Positions 23,667-33,803 are shown, counted from the first letter of the stretch. The stretch: 64,000 nt of DNA from Pseudomonas eucalypticola (GCF_013374995.1 NZ_CP056030.1:5364501-5428500), one strand, 5' to 3'. Numbers and translations: made by a program. The notes: generated from the sequence alone by a model not told the origin.

Positions 23667-25442
23667 ATGACAGCTTGCCTGCGGCTGCTCTCAGCCCTCT
23701 GCCTTGCCATGTTGCTGGCGGCCTGCGCCAGCTCGCCCTCCAGCAACCTGGGCGAACTGCCACGCACCCCCGATGCCACCATCGAGCAATTGCTGGGCCA
23801 GGCCGCCTCGGCGAAGACCCCGGCCGAGGCATCGGTGCTGCGCCTGAGCGCTGCCGACCTCGCCTACCGCCAACATGCCAATGACCGCGCCGGCCAGATC
23901 CTGGCCCAGGTCCAGGTAGAGCAGTTGAACGCTGGCCAGCAGATCATCGCCAGCACCCTGGCCGCTGAACTGGCCCTGGCACGCAACCAGCCCAAGGAGG
24001 CATTGAACGCCCTCAACCACCCGAGCCTGCAGCGCCTGGGCGAGGCGTCAGTGGAGCAGCAGGTGCGCACCCACACGGTTCGCGCCCGCGCCCTGGAGGC
24101 CGATGGCCAGATCTTGCCCGCGGCCCAGGAGCGAGTCTTCATCGCCCCGCTGCTCAGCGGTGACGCGGCAGCAGCCAACAGCGATGCCATCTGGGCACTG
24201 GTCAGCAGCCTGCCTGCCGAGCAGCTCAACACCACCGGCACCGACGACCTGGCTGGCTGGCAGAGCCTGGCCCTGGCCGTGAAGAGCGCCGGCACCCTGG
24301 ACCAGCAGAAAGCCGCCATCAATGACTGGCGCAACTCCCACGCCAGCCATCCAGCAGCCAAGCAACTGCCCGCCGCCCTGACCAAGCTGATGGAGCTGAC
24401 CAGCCAGCCACTGACCAAGGTTGCCCTACTGCTGCCGCAACAAGGCCAACTGGCGTCGGTGGGCAAAGCCCTGCGTGACGGCTTCATGGCCGCCTACTAC
24501 CAGGCTCAGCAGGCAGGCCAGAAGCCACCCGTGGTCGAGGTCTTCGACAGTTCGCGGGTGACCTCGATGGATGACTTCTACCGCCAGGCACAGGCCGCCG
24601 GCGCGCAAATGGTGATCGGCCCACTGGAAAAACCACTGGTCAAGCAATTGGCCGGCCGCCCGCAATTGCCGCTCACCACGCTGGCCTTGAACTATAGCGA
24701 CACCACCACGGCCAACCCGCCACAGCTGTTCCAGTTCGGCCTGGCCGCCGAAGACGAAGCCCGCGAAGTCTCGCGCCGCGCCCGCGCCGACGGCCTGCAC
24801 CGCGCCGTGGCGCTGGTGCCACGCGGGGAATGGGGCGACCGGGTGCTGGCGGCCTTCCGCCAGGATTTCGAAGCCAATGGCGGCAGCCTGCTGGGCTCCC
24901 AGCGCGTTGACCAGCCGGTGGCACTGGCACAGCAGATCGGTGACCTGATGCAGGCCCGCCAGGGCGCCAATGGCTCCGGCGGCTCGCGCCGCCAGGACGT
25001 AGACTTCATTTTCCTGGCATCGACGCCGCAACTGGCCCAGCAGATCAAACCGACGCTGAATTTCCAATACGCCGGTGACGTGCCGGTGTACGCGACGTCC
25101 AACGTGTACAGCGCCAGCGGCGACACCTCCCAGTACAATGACATGAACGGCGTGCGCTTCTGTGAAACCCCGTGGTTGCTGGACAACGCCAACCCGCTGC
25201 GCCAGCAGGTGGTGCGCCAGTGGCCGCAGGCCGGTGGCAGCCTGGGCCGGCTGTACGCCATGGGCGCCGACGCCTTTGGCCTGGCACCACGCCTGGAACA
25301 ACTCAAGGCACTGCCGGACAACCGCATGCAGGGCCTGTCGGGCAACCTGAGCGTGAACGCCGGGCAACGCATCGAACGCCAACTGCCGTGGGCACAGTTC
25401 AATGGCGGCCAGGTTCAACGCCTGCCGGACACCGTCCAGTAA
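23667..25442 (+). CDS. lpoA: LpoA/LppC-type outer-membrane lipoprotein, penicillin-binding protein activator
   Basis: Members of this family are outer-membrane lipoproteins that reach through the periplasm and activate the peptidoglycan synthase PBP1A. The 591-residue product has a lipoprotein signal with the lipobox LLAAC, Cys at about residue 21. An N-terminal helical TPR-like part (about residues 35-265) is followed by a periplasmic-binding-protein-like domain starting at KVALLLPQQGQLASVGKALR (about residue 252 on). AGGAAG precedes the ATG. Its stop overlaps the yraN start by one base. The gene is often called lppC in pseudomonads; the activator role is inferred from E. coli LpoA and from the domain order. 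Confidence 0.9.
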   Translation: MTACLRLLSALCLAMLLAACASSPSSNLGELPRTPDATIEQLLGQAASAKTPAEASVLRLSAADLAYRQHANDRAGQILAQVQVEQLNAGQQIIASTLAAELALARNQPKEALNALNHPSLQRLGEASVEQQVRTHTVRARALEADGQILPAAQERVFIAPLLSGDAAAANSDAIWALVSSLPAEQLNTTGTDDLAGWQSLALAVKSAGTLDQQKAAINDWRNSHASHPAAKQLPAALTKLMELTSQPLTKVALLLPQQGQLASVGKALRDGFMAAYYQAQQAGQKPPVVEVFDSSRVTSMDDFYRQAQAAGAQMVIGPLEKPLVKQLAGRPQLPLTTLALNYSDTTTANPPQLFQFGLAAEDEAREVSRRARADGLHRAVALVPRGEWGDRVLAAFRQDFEANGGSLLGSQRVDQPVALAQQIGDLMQARQGANGSGGSRRQDVDFIFLASTPQLAQQIKPTLNFQYAGDVPVYATSNVYSASGDTSQYNDMNGVRFCETPWLLDNANPLRQQVVRQWPQAGGSLGRLYAMGADAFGLAPRLEQLKALPDNRMQGLSGNLSVNAGQRIERQLPWAQFNGGQVQRLPDTVQ

Positions 25443-25813
25443 TGCCAGCCGCCTCCCCGCGCCAGGCCGGCCTGGAGGCCGAGGCGCAAGCACTTGCACA
25501 CCTGCAACAGCAGGGCCTGCAACTGCTTGCGCGCAACTGGCTGTGTAAAGGCGGCGAGCTTGATCTGGTCATGCTCGATGGCGATACAGTAGTATTCGTC
25601 GAAGTTCGTTACCGCCTGCACGCACAATGGGGCGGCGCGCTCGAAAGTATCGATGCGCGCAAGGTGGCACGGGTAGTCAACGCTGCCCGTCTGTATCTGC
25701 ACAAGGAAGCGCGCTGGGCCCACCACCCCTGCCGCTTCGACGTGATCGCCCTGGAAGGCACTGCCAGCAAGGACATGCACCTGAATTGGCTACGCAATGC
25801 GTTCGAGAGCTGA
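25442..25813 (+). CDS. yraN: YraN, UPF0102 family nuclease-like protein
   Basis: A 123-residue small protein of the UPF0102 family, whose fold is like Holliday-junction resolvases and type II nucleases. The restriction-endonuclease-like pattern is visible: GGELDLVMLDGDTVVFVEVR at about residues 38-57, with the acidic residues and the ExK-like core (here EVR), then the family's R-L-Y-L segment. Its ATG overlaps the lpoA stop (TAATG), so they are probably co-translated. The function in the cell is unknown, and the neighbours do not settle it. Confidence 0.88.
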   Translation: MPAASPRQAGLEAEAQALAHLQQQGLQLLARNWLCKGGELDLVMLDGDTVVFVEVRYRLHAQWGGALESIDARKVARVVNAARLYLHKEARWAHHPCRFDVIALEGTASKDMHLNWLRNAFES

Positions 25814-25836
25814 AAACACGGCTCGAACGCGACTGA

Positions 25837-27110
<1,274 letters not shown>

Positions 27111-27132
27111 CAGCAGCGTGAAGCTCCAAGCC

Positions 27133-27164
27133 AAAAAAGGCGATCCGCAGGGATCGCCTTTTTT
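27133..27164. terminator. Bidirectional terminator between dolP and sspB
   Basis: Arms GGCGATCC (27139-27146) and GGATCGCC (27151-27158) with a GCAG loop, flanked by six A on the left and six T on the right, so it can stop transcription from both converging genes. Confidence 0.93.
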
Positions 27165-27165
27165 G

Positions 27166-27600
27166 TTACTTGACCACCTTCAGGCTCGGGCGCCCGGCGG
27201 GGCGCTGCGGGCGGCCGCCGTCTGGCGGCAGGTCGTCATCGGAGACGGCGTGCACTTCAAAGCCGCTTTCCGCTTCTTCCTCCATCATCGAGGGCTCGAG
27301 ATCGAAGACCATGCCCTGGCCATTCTCGCGCGCGTAAACGCCGAGAATCGCGCCGATGGGCACGTACAGGGTATGGGCGACACCACCGAATCGGCCTTCG
27401 AAGCTGACGGCTTCGTTGTCCATGTGCAAGTGACGGACCGCCTTGGGCGATACGTTCAGCACGATCTGACCGTCACTGGCAAAGCCCTTGGGCACCTGCA
27501 CGGAACGGTATTCGGAGTTGACCAGCATGTGGGGCGTGCAATCGTTGTCCACGATCCACTCGTAGAGTGCACGCACAAGATACGGACGACTGGAGTTCAT
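27166..27600 (-). CDS. sspB: SspB, ClpXP specificity-enhancing factor
   Basis: SspB binds the ssrA tag and RseA fragments and brings them to ClpXP. The 144-residue product has the SspB fold (about residues 4-110, with RPYLVRALYEWIVDND at the start and YVPIGAILGVYARENGQGM near residue 85), a flexible acidic linker, and a basic ClpX-binding tail ending RPSLKVVK. The ATG after AAGGAG was chosen. It lies 17 bases after sspA, and the two are probably co-transcribed. Because AlgW also lies in this window, both halves of RseA-type anti-sigma turnover (first cut, then delivery to ClpXP) are encoded here; that link is an inference from E. coli and P. aeruginosa. Confidence 0.95.
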   Translation of the reverse strand: MNSSRPYLVRALYEWIVDNDCTPHMLVNSEYRSVQVPKGFASDGQIVLNVSPKAVRHLHMDNEAVSFEGRFGGVAHTLYVPIGAILGVYARENGQGMVFDLEPSMMEEEAESGFEVHAVSDDDLPPDGGRPQRPAGRPSLKVVK

Positions 27601-27617
27601 CAACGGCTCCTTCAAAC

Positions 27618-28235
27618 CTAGCGCATTTCACGTTCAGCGGCCGAGAGGCTAGCCTGAAAGGCCTCGCGGGCAAACTGACGCTCCATATAGTCCAGCAGCG
27701 GCTTTGCAGGCCGCGGCAATTCGATTCCCAACATCGGCAATCGCCAGAGTATGGGCAGTAGACAGCAATCCACCAGACTTTGCTCCTCACTGAGGAAGAA
27801 AGGCTTGTCGGCGAACAGGGGCGAGACCCCGGTAAGGCTCTCGCGAAGCTCCTTGCGGGCCTGCACTCGAGCAGGCTCCTTGGCCCGGGGGTCGAGGATC
27901 AGGTCCACCAGGCCGCACCAGTCACGCTGTATGCGGTGCATCAGCAGCCGGCTGTTGGCCCTGGCCACCGGGTACACCGGCATGAGCGGAGGATGCGGGT
28001 AACGCTCATCCAGATATTCCATCACAACGGTGGATTCGTACAGCGCCAAATCACGGTCTACCAGCGTTGGCAGACTGCCGTAAGGGTTCACTTCGATCAG
28101 TTTCGCCGGCTGCGAACCCGCGGGCACACTGATGATTTCGGCGCTGACTCCCTTCTCGGCCAGCACGATGCGCACCCGGTGAGAATAGTGGTCAGCGGGG
28201 TCGGAGTAACAGGCCAACCGATTGGTCACGCCCAT
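27618..28235 (-). CDS. sspA: SspA, stringent starvation protein A
   Basis: SspA is a glutathione-transferase-fold protein that binds RNA polymerase and changes promoter choice in stationary phase and stress. The 205-residue product has the thioredoxin-like N-terminal domain (about residues 8-85, with [21 protein letters not shown]) and the helical C-terminal domain. It lacks a clear catalytic Ser/Tyr of active GSTs, as is usual. A strong SD (GAGGAGG) precedes the ATG. It lies just downstream of the petC terminator. Confidence 0.95.
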   Translation of the reverse strand: MGVTNRLACYSDPADHYSHRVRIVLAEKGVSAEIISVPAGSQPAKLIEVNPYGSLPTLVDRDLALYESTVVMEYLDERYPHPPLMPVYPVARANSRLLMHRIQRDWCGLVDLILDPRAKEPARVQARKELRESLTGVSPLFADKPFFLSEEQSLVDCCLLPILWRLPMLGIELPRPAKPLLDYMERQFAREAFQASLSAAEREMR

Positions 28236-28278
28236 GGCGGTCCTCCTCGCGTGGAAAAAACATGAATATCACAAAAAC

Positions 28279-28325
28279 GCGCGCGCCCCTGAAACACTCC
28301 TTTGGCGAATGTGAGGGGCGCGCGC
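28279..28325 (-). terminator. Terminator of the petABC operon with perfect 12-bp arms
   Basis: GCGCGCGCCCCT (28279-28290) and AGGGGCGCGCGC (28314-28325) are perfect inverted repeats around a 23-base loop. In the minus direction the stem is followed by GTTTTTG. It lies between the petC stop and sspA. The long loop is unusual for a simple terminator. Confidence 0.75.
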
Positions 28326-28351
28326 ATTTAACTGCAAATCTTACCGCATAT

Positions 28352-29131
28352 TCAATGAACGTCCTTCCAATATTCACGTTTGAGCAGGTAAGCAAAAATG
28401 AACAGGATGGCCAGGTACAGCAACACATAGGCACCGATGCGCTCGCTGGCCAGCTTGTTGGGGTTGGCCGAGTAGGCCAGGAAGGTCACCAGGTTGTGTA
28501 TTTTCTCATCGAACTGCTCGGGCGTCAGGCTGCCGGTCTTGGGTAGCAGGGTGAGCTGGTCGCAGGCCTCGTGGGTCAACGGCGCACCGGTGAGCGGGTC
28601 GTACTGGTTCTTGCCTTCAGCCTGCACCTGGACCTGCTTGCAGCCCATGACCTGACGCCCCTGCAGGCCCGCCAGCACGTTAGGCATGCCTACGTTGGGA
28701 AACACCAGGTTGTTCACGCCCCATGGCCGTGTCGGGTCCTCGTAGAAAGAGCGCAGGTAACCATACAGCCAATCCGTGCCCCGCACCCGCGCCACCAGGG
28801 TGAGGTCCGGCGGTGCGGCGCCGAACCACGCCTTGGCATCCGCTGGCTGCATGCCGATGGTCATGTGGTCACCGATCTTGGCGCCCGTGAACACCAGCTT
28901 CTCCAGCATCATGTCGTGGGGAATACCCAGGTCATCCGCGACCCGTTCGTAACGCTGGAATTTGGCGCTGTGGCAGCCCATGCAGTAGTTGACGAAGGTA
29001 CGCGCCCCGTCCTGCAGGGCTGGCTTGTCGGTGAGGTCGATGTCGACCTTTTCCAGCTCCGGGCCACCCTCGGCGGCCAGCACCAAGGCAGGCAAAAAGA
29101 CCAGCACGAGCAACGCTATTATTGTTTTCAT
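28352..29131 (-). CDS. petC: Cytochrome c1 subunit of the bc1 complex
   Basis: Cytochrome c1 passes electrons from the Rieske protein to soluble or membrane cytochrome c. The 259-residue product has a signal peptide (about residues 1-20, ending LVLAAEG), the haem c motif CMGCH near residue 48, the axial methionine region (IGMQPADAKAWFG, about residue 95), and one C-terminal membrane anchor (about residues 231-250, GAYVLLYLAILFIFAYLLKR). The ATG at 29131 shares one base with the petB stop (TGATG). Third gene of petABC. Confidence 0.97.
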   Translation of the reverse strand: MKTIIALLVLVFLPALVLAAEGGPELEKVDIDLTDKPALQDGARTFVNYCMGCHSAKFQRYERVADDLGIPHDMMLEKLVFTGAKIGDHMTIGMQPADAKAWFGAAPPDLTLVARVRGTDWLYGYLRSFYEDPTRPWGVNNLVFPNVGMPNVLAGLQGRQVMGCKQVQVQAEGKNQYDPLTGAPLTHEACDQLTLLPKTGSLTPEQFDEKIHNLVTFLAYSANPNKLASERIGAYVLLYLAILFIFAYLLKREYWKDVH

Positions 29132-30342
29132 CAGCCAGTCACCCTTTCCGGTACCGGTTTGGTTCGCTCGAAGCGGGTGTAGAACGGCATCAGCAGGAAA
29201 TAAGCGAAATACAGCACCGTGCACACCTGGGACACCAGCGTTCGCTCAGGCGTGGGCGGCTGTACGCCGAGGTACCCCAAGGTCATGAACGACACACAGA
29301 ACAGGGTCAGCGCCAACCGGCTGACCCAGCCCTTGTAGCGCATGGACTTGACCGGGCTGCGGTCCAGCCACGGCAGCACGAACAGCACGGCGATGGCCGC
29401 GCCCATGGACATGACCCCCAGCAGCTTGTCCGGCACCGCCCGCAAGATGGCGTAGAACGGCGTGAAGTACCAAACCGGAGCGATATGTTCAGGGGTCTTG
29501 AAGGCGTTGGCCTGCTCGAAATTGGGCTTTTCCAGGAAGTACCCGCCCATTTCCGGAAAGAAGAACACGATGGAGCAGAACACGAACAGGAACACCACGA
29601 CGCCGACGATATCCTTCACCGTGTAGTAGGGATGGAAGGCGATGCCGTCCAGCGGCACCCCGTTTTCGTCCTTGAGCTTCTTGATCTCGATGCCGTCCGG
29701 GTTGTTCGACCCCACCTCGTGCAGCGCCAGGATGTGCAGCACCACCAGCCCCAGGATGACGATGGGCAACGCGATCACATGCAGGGCGAAGAAACGGTTC
29801 AGGGTGATGCCGGAGATCAGGTAGTCACCGCGTATCCATTGGGTCAGGTCATTGCCGATCACCGGAATGGCGCCGAACAGGGAAATGATCACCTGCGCGC
29901 CCCAATAGGACATCTGCCCCCACGGCAGCAGGTAGCCCATGAACGCCTCGGCCATCAACGCCAGGTAGATCAGCATGCCGAAGATCCACACCAGCTCCCT
30001 GGGCTTCTTGTAGGAGCCGTACAGCAGGCCACGGAACATGTGCAGGTAAACGACGATGAAGAACGCCGACGCGCCCGTGGAGTGCAGGTAACGCAGGATC
30101 CAGCCGTAGGACACGTCGCGCATGATGTACTCGACCGAGGCGAACGCCTCCTCAGCCGAAGGCGTGAAGCTCATGGTCAGCCACACACCGGTGACTATCT
30201 GGTTGACCAGCACCAGCAGCGCCAGGGACCCGAAGAAATAGAAGAAGTTGAAGTTCTTCGGCGCGTAGTATTTGGTGAGGTGCTCTTCCCACATCTTGGT
30301 GGCGGGGAAGCGGGCATCCACCCAGGCCATGAATTTGCTCAT
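29131..30342 (-). CDS. petB: Cytochrome b subunit of the bc1 complex
   Basis: Cytochrome b carries the two b haems and the quinol oxidation and reduction sites. The 403-residue protein has eight predicted spans. The four haem-ligand histidines lie in LRYLHSTGASAFFIVVYLHM (helix B, about residues 83-100) and FFALHVIALPIVILGLVVLH (helix D). The quinol-site PEWY-like segment appears as PVWYFTPFYAILR near residue 290. I chose the ATG at 30342, which overlaps the petA stop (TGATG), over the GTG one codon before. Confidence 0.98.
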   Translation of the reverse strand: MSKFMAWVDARFPATKMWEEHLTKYYAPKNFNFFYFFGSLALLVLVNQIVTGVWLTMSFTPSAEEAFASVEYIMRDVSYGWILRYLHSTGASAFFIVVYLHMFRGLLYGSYKKPRELVWIFGMLIYLALMAEAFMGYLLPWGQMSYWGAQVIISLFGAIPVIGNDLTQWIRGDYLISGITLNRFFALHVIALPIVILGLVVLHILALHEVGSNNPDGIEIKKLKDENGVPLDGIAFHPYYTVKDIVGVVVFLFVFCSIVFFFPEMGGYFLEKPNFEQANAFKTPEHIAPVWYFTPFYAILRAVPDKLLGVMSMGAAIAVLFVLPWLDRSPVKSMRYKGWVSRLALTLFCVSFMTLGYLGVQPPTPERTLVSQVCTVLYFAYFLLMPFYTRFERTKPVPERVTG

Positions 30343-30935
30343 CACGCTTTCTCCTGGTCAACGCCGATGACAATCACGTCGTCCGACTCGTACGAATGCG
30401 GTGGCACCGCCAGGTTCAGCGGCGCAGGCTGGGATTTGTATACCCGGCCGGCGAGATCATAGTGGGAACCGTGGCAAGGGCAGAAATAACCGCCTACCCA
30501 GTCCTTGCCCAGGTCGGCGGGGGCCACCTCGGGGCGGAAAGTCGGCGAACAGCCCAGGTGCGTGCAGATACCGATGACAATCAGTACCTGCGGCTTGATG
30601 GAGCGCAGCTTGGGGTCGACGTAGGCAGGCTGGGTGGAGTTCTTGGACTCGGGGTCGGAAAGACGGTCTTCGATCTTGCCCAGGTTGGCCAGTATCTCGT
30701 CGGTGCGGCGCACCACGAACACCGGCTGGCCGCGCCATTCGGCGATGACCTGCTGGCCGGGCTCGACCTTGCTGATGTTGAACTTGACTGGCGCCCCCGC
30801 GGCCTTGGCCTTGGCGCTGGGGAACCAAGACCCGACGAACGGGACCGCAGCCCCTACCGCTCCCGCTGCGCCAACCACGGATGTGGCCGCTACGAGGAAG
30901 CGACGCCGGCCTGCATTCACGCCGTCATTGCTCAT
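30342..30935 (-). CDS. petA: Rieske iron-sulfur subunit of the bc1 complex
   Basis: The Rieske protein takes one electron from quinol at the bc1 complex and moves it to cytochrome c1. The 197-residue product has a twin-arginine-type N-terminus (GRRRFLVAATSVVGAAG) with one membrane span, then the periplasmic [2Fe-2S] domain with CTHLGC (about residues 124-129) and CPCHGSHYD (about residues 152-160), which give the two Cys and two His ligands. First gene of petABC, with its own promoter about 100 bases upstream. Confidence 0.98.
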   Translation of the reverse strand: MSNDGVNAGRRRFLVAATSVVGAAGAVGAAVPFVGSWFPSAKAKAAGAPVKFNISKVEPGQQVIAEWRGQPVFVVRRTDEILANLGKIEDRLSDPESKNSTQPAYVDPKLRSIKPQVLIVIGICTHLGCSPTFRPEVAPADLGKDWVGGYFCPCHGSHYDLAGRVYKSQPAPLNLAVPPHSYESDDVIVIGVDQEKA

Positions 30936-30962
30936 TCAGTCCTCTCCCATCAGCTTTTCGTG

Positions 30963-30978
30963 GCCTGTTGCAACAGGC
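30963..30978. repeat. Perfect 16-bp palindrome in the petA leader
   Basis: GCCTGTTGCAACAGGC lies 28-43 bases upstream of the petA ATG, inside the predicted leader. It is a perfect palindrome and could be a dimeric regulator site or, with little loop room, a weak RNA hairpin. It is not an Anr/Fnr box (TTGAT-N4-ATCAA). Function unknown. Confidence 0.5.
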
Positions 30979-31034
30979 ATTCACATTGTTGGTTCCATCC
31001 GGCCCGGCGAGGTCAGCACCTGAAAATCTGCCAA

Positions 31035-31063
31035 ATGGTAGTTACAAGCCCAAACGCAGACAA
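31035..31063 (-). promoter_or_regulatory. Sigma70 promoter of petABC
   Basis: Minus-strand TTGTCT (31063-31058) and TACCAT (31040-31035) are 17 bases apart. Transcription would start near 31028, giving a leader of about 92 bases. The rest of the petA-rpsI gap (312 bases) holds one more hairpin (GCGTGGC/GCCACGC, 31115-31133) and a terminator. Confidence 0.65.
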
Positions 31064-31192
31064 GGGGAAAACCCGTGGCAAACGGCAGCACCCCTGTCCA
31101 GGCAACCTGTGCAGGCGTGGCAAGCCGCCACGCAAAAACTTCACAAGCCGCCATTAAGCAATAGCACTTGGTAGTCTAGTCGACATAAAAAA

Positions 31193-31221
31193 AGCCCGAT
31201 TCCAATGGAACCGGGCTTTTT
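31193..31221. terminator. Terminator of rplM-rpsI, probably bidirectional
   Basis: An 11-bp stem with one A/C mismatch (31193-31203 and 31207-31217) closes on an AAT loop and is flanked by an A run on the left and TTTT on the right. In the minus direction it ends the ribosomal protein operon before the petABC promoter. Confidence 0.88.
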
Positions 31222-31247
31222 CTTGAACGGAGTCGCGAGGCGTAAAA

Positions 31248-31640
31248 TTAACGCTTCGAGTACTGCGGACGCTTACGCGCTTTACGCAGACCGACTTTCT
31301 TACGTTCAACTTCACGAGCGTCACGAGTGACGTAGCCAGCTTTACGCAGGGCGCCACGCAGGGTCTCGTCGTATTGCATCAGGGCACGGGTGATACCGTG
31401 ACGGATAGCACCGGCTTGACCGCTGACACCACCACCGATAACGGTGACGTAGATGTCGAACTTCTCGGTGGTCTCGGTCAGTTCCAGCGGCTGACGAACT
31501 ACCATGCGGGCAGTTTCACGGCCGAAGAACGTGTCCAGGGAACGGTTGTTGATGGAGATGTTGCCAGTGCCCGGACGCAGGAAAACGCGTGCGGTTGCAG
31601 TCTTGCGACGGCCAGTGCCGTAATTTTGAGTCGCCGACAT
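31248..31640 (-). CDS. rpsI: 30S ribosomal protein S9
   Basis: S9 is a 30S head protein whose C-terminal tail reaches the P-site tRNA. The 130-residue product has the family's [19 protein letters not shown] start, the [19 protein letters not shown] segment near residue 70 and the basic tail ending RKRPQYSKR. It follows rplM after 14 bases as in most bacteria. Confidence 0.99.
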   Translation of the reverse strand: MSATQNYGTGRRKTATARVFLRPGTGNISINNRSLDTFFGRETARMVVRQPLELTETTEKFDIYVTVIGGGVSGQAGAIRHGITRALMQYDETLRGALRKAGYVTRDAREVERKKVGLRKARKRPQYSKR

Positions 31641-31654
31641 AATGAACTATTCCG

Positions 31655-32083
31655 TTAAATCTTCAGTTCTTGGGGCTGCTGAGCAGTATGAGGGTGTGCA
31701 GCGCCCGCATAGACTTTCAGCTTACGGTACATGTCGCGACCCAGCGGGTTCTTCGGCAGCATGCCTTTTACCGCGGTCTCGATCACGCGCTCAGGGGCTT
31801 TGGCGATCAGCTTCTGGAAGTTGATCGACTTGATGCCGCCCGGGAAACCGGAGTGGGAGTAGTACATTTTGTCAGTGGTTTTAGCGCCAGTGACACGAAC
31901 CTGCTCAGCGTTGATGACGACGATGTAGTCACCGGTGTCAACGTGAGGGGTGTATTCTGGTTTGTGCTTGCCACGCAGACGGCTCGCGATTTCAGTAGCC
32001 AGACGACCCAGGGTCTGACCAGCAGCATCAACGACGAACCAGTCGCGTTTTACTGTTTCCGGTTTAGCAGTAAAAGTTTTCAT
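31655..32083 (-). CDS. rplM: 50S ribosomal protein L13
   Basis: L13 is an early-assembly 50S protein. The 142-residue product begins [20 protein letters not shown], contains [20 protein letters not shown] near residue 38 and the [18 protein letters not shown] segment near residue 110. First gene of rplM-rpsI. In E. coli L13 represses its own mRNA through the leader; the leader here is only about 36 bases, and I cannot tell whether such control exists. Confidence 0.99.
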   Translation of the reverse strand: MKTFTAKPETVKRDWFVVDAAGQTLGRLATEIASRLRGKHKPEYTPHVDTGDYIVVINAEQVRVTGAKTTDKMYYSHSGFPGGIKSINFQKLIAKAPERVIETAVKGMLPKNPLGRDMYRKLKVYAGAAHPHTAQQPQELKI

Positions 32084-32125
32084 TCTTTATAGCCTCGAAG
32101 GCCGTCCAGCAAAAATAGACGGCAG

Positions 32126-32154
32126 ATCTTACTGAATAGTGCGTACTTTGACAA
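32126..32154 (-). promoter_or_regulatory. Sigma70 promoter of rplM-rpsI
   Basis: Minus-strand TTGTCA (32154-32149) and TAAGAT (32131-32126) are 17 bases apart, with the start expected near 32119. The -35 lies within a short inverted repeat (TTTGAC, two bases, GTCAAA; 32147-32160). Confidence 0.75.
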
Positions 32155-32332
32155 GTCAAAGGCAGCCGGATACAGACGCTATCGGGGGCTCGGGTCAGCG
32201 CGTCCAATACACGGCAAGATTCTTCGGCGAGCGGCGCATCACTTCCACTGCAGAGAGAGGGGGCGAATTATCCAGATTGCGAAAAAAATATCAACCTGCT
32301 TTTATGATTCCTTTTGCCTGGAGGAGTAGCAG

Positions 32333-33373
32333 ATGGATTATCGCCGACTGGGACGCACCGACATCAACGTCAGCGCCCTGTGCCTGGGCACCATGACCTG
32401 GGGCGAGCAGAACACCGAGGCAGAGGGCTTCGCGCAGATCGAACGGGCCAAGCAGGCCGGAATCAACTTCATCGACACGGCGGAAATGTACCCCGTGCCC
32501 CCGCGCCCGGAAACCTACGCCAGCACCGAACGCATCATCGGCAACTACTTCAAGCGCACCGGCGACCGCGCCGAGTGGGTACTGGCCAGCAAGATCGCCG
32601 GCCCCGGCAACGGCATCGCGCACATTCGCGACGGCCAGCTGCGCCACAACCGCACACATATCGTCCAGGCCCTGGATGCCAGCCTCAAGCGCCTGCAGAC
32701 CGACTGGATCGACCTGTACCAGTTGCACTGGCCCGAGCGCAGCACCAACTTCTTCGGCAAGCTGGGCTACCAGCACACCCAGGACGAGCTGATCACCCCG
32801 CTGGAAGAAACCCTGGAAGCCCTGGACGAGCAGGTCAAGGCTGGCAAGATTCGCCACATCGGCCTGTCCAACGAAACGCCGTGGGGCACCATGAAGTTCC
32901 TGCAACTGGCCGAAAGCCGCGGCTGGCCGCGGGCGGTGTCGATCCAGAACCCCTACAACCTGCTCAACCGCAGCTTCGAAGTGGGCCTGGCGGAAATCGC
33001 CATTCGCGAACAGTGCGGCCTGCTGGCCTACTCGCCCATGGCGTTCGGCATGCTTTCGGGCAAGTTCGAGAACGGTGCCAAGCCTGCCGGCGCGCGCCTG
33101 ACCCTGTTCAGCCGCTTCAGCCGCTATTCCAACCCGCAGAGCGTGGCTGCCTGCAGCCGTTACGTGGCCCTGGCCCGCGAGCACGGCCTGGACCCGGCGC
33201 AAATGGCCCTGGCGTTCGTGACCCAGCAGCCGTTCGTGACCAGCAACATCATCGGTGCCACCTCGCTGGAGCAACTGGACAGCAACATTGCCAGCTTTGG
33301 CCTGAAACTCACCGATGAAGTGCTGGAAGGCATCGAAGCCATCCACAAGGATCAACCAAACCCTGCCCCCTGA
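32333..33373 (+). CDS. Aldo/keto reductase, Tas-like
   Basis: A 346-residue cytoplasmic NADP(H)-dependent oxidoreductase with the aldo/keto reductase barrel. The catalytic tetrad can be followed: Asp and Tyr in FIDTAEMYP (about residues 46-54), Lys in WVLASKIAGP (about residue 85) and His in LYQLHWPER (about residue 131). The cofactor part IGATSLEQLDSN is near residue 305. It resembles E. coli Tas, a protein of unclear substrate. A strong SD (GGAGGAG) precedes the ATG. It stands alone between rplM and a decayed gene, in the first accessory patch of the window. Confidence 0.9.
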   Translation: MDYRRLGRTDINVSALCLGTMTWGEQNTEAEGFAQIERAKQAGINFIDTAEMYPVPPRPETYASTERIIGNYFKRTGDRAEWVLASKIAGPGNGIAHIRDGQLRHNRTHIVQALDASLKRLQTDWIDLYQLHWPERSTNFFGKLGYQHTQDELITPLEETLEALDEQVKAGKIRHIGLSNETPWGTMKFLQLAESRGWPRAVSIQNPYNLLNRSFEVGLAEIAIREQCGLLAYSPMAFGMLSGKFENGAKPAGARLTLFSRFSRYSNPQSVAACSRYVALAREHGLDPAQMALAFVTQQPFVTSNIIGATSLEQLDSNIASFGLKLTDEVLEGIEAIHKDQPNPAP

Positions 33374-33396
33374 TGGGAAAAGGGCTGCAAGCTGCC

Positions 33397-33665
33397 CTAA
33401 ATGATCGAGCGGGCGATGATTTCCTTCATGATTTCATGGGTGCCCGCATAGATACGCTGCACCCGTGCGTCCGCCCAGACGCGGGCCACGGGGTACTGCC
33501 ACATGAAACCTTACTAACCGTGCACCTTGGGAATGTGCGAGCACAGCCGGCCGCCCCCCTGCCTTGTTCCACTGGGCATGAACGGCGCGGCGTTTTTCTC
33601 GAAGAACTTGCGCACACTGGCGCGAACAGTTCGTGGTCGGAGCGAAACATTGTCTTGGGAATCAT
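33397..33665 (-). pseudogene. Remnant of an acyl-CoA dehydrogenase gene
   Basis: Both ends of an acyl-CoA dehydrogenase can be read on the minus strand, but the middle is gone. The start gives MIPKTMFRSDHELF (from 33665), continues after a one-base loss as RASVRKFFEKNAAPF, then in a third frame as HAQWNKAG. Next to LCSHIPKVHG the frame breaks and jumps to the family's C-terminus, with WQYPVARVWADARVQRIYAG and then THEIMKEIIARSI before a stop at 33397. Roughly 300 residues are missing. The joins at about 33514 mark an internal deletion. An intact copy would have flanked the divergent regulator next to it. Confidence 0.85.
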
Positions 33666-33803
33666 CTGACACCCCTGGCTGAGCAATCCGTGGTAGATAG
33701 CAGAGCCTAGGCGCAGCACCGCGGATCGACACTGGACACAACCGCCAAAAAATAAGACGATCCAGCCGCTGATTGACCACTATCTCTTATAAGAATAATC
33801 AAC

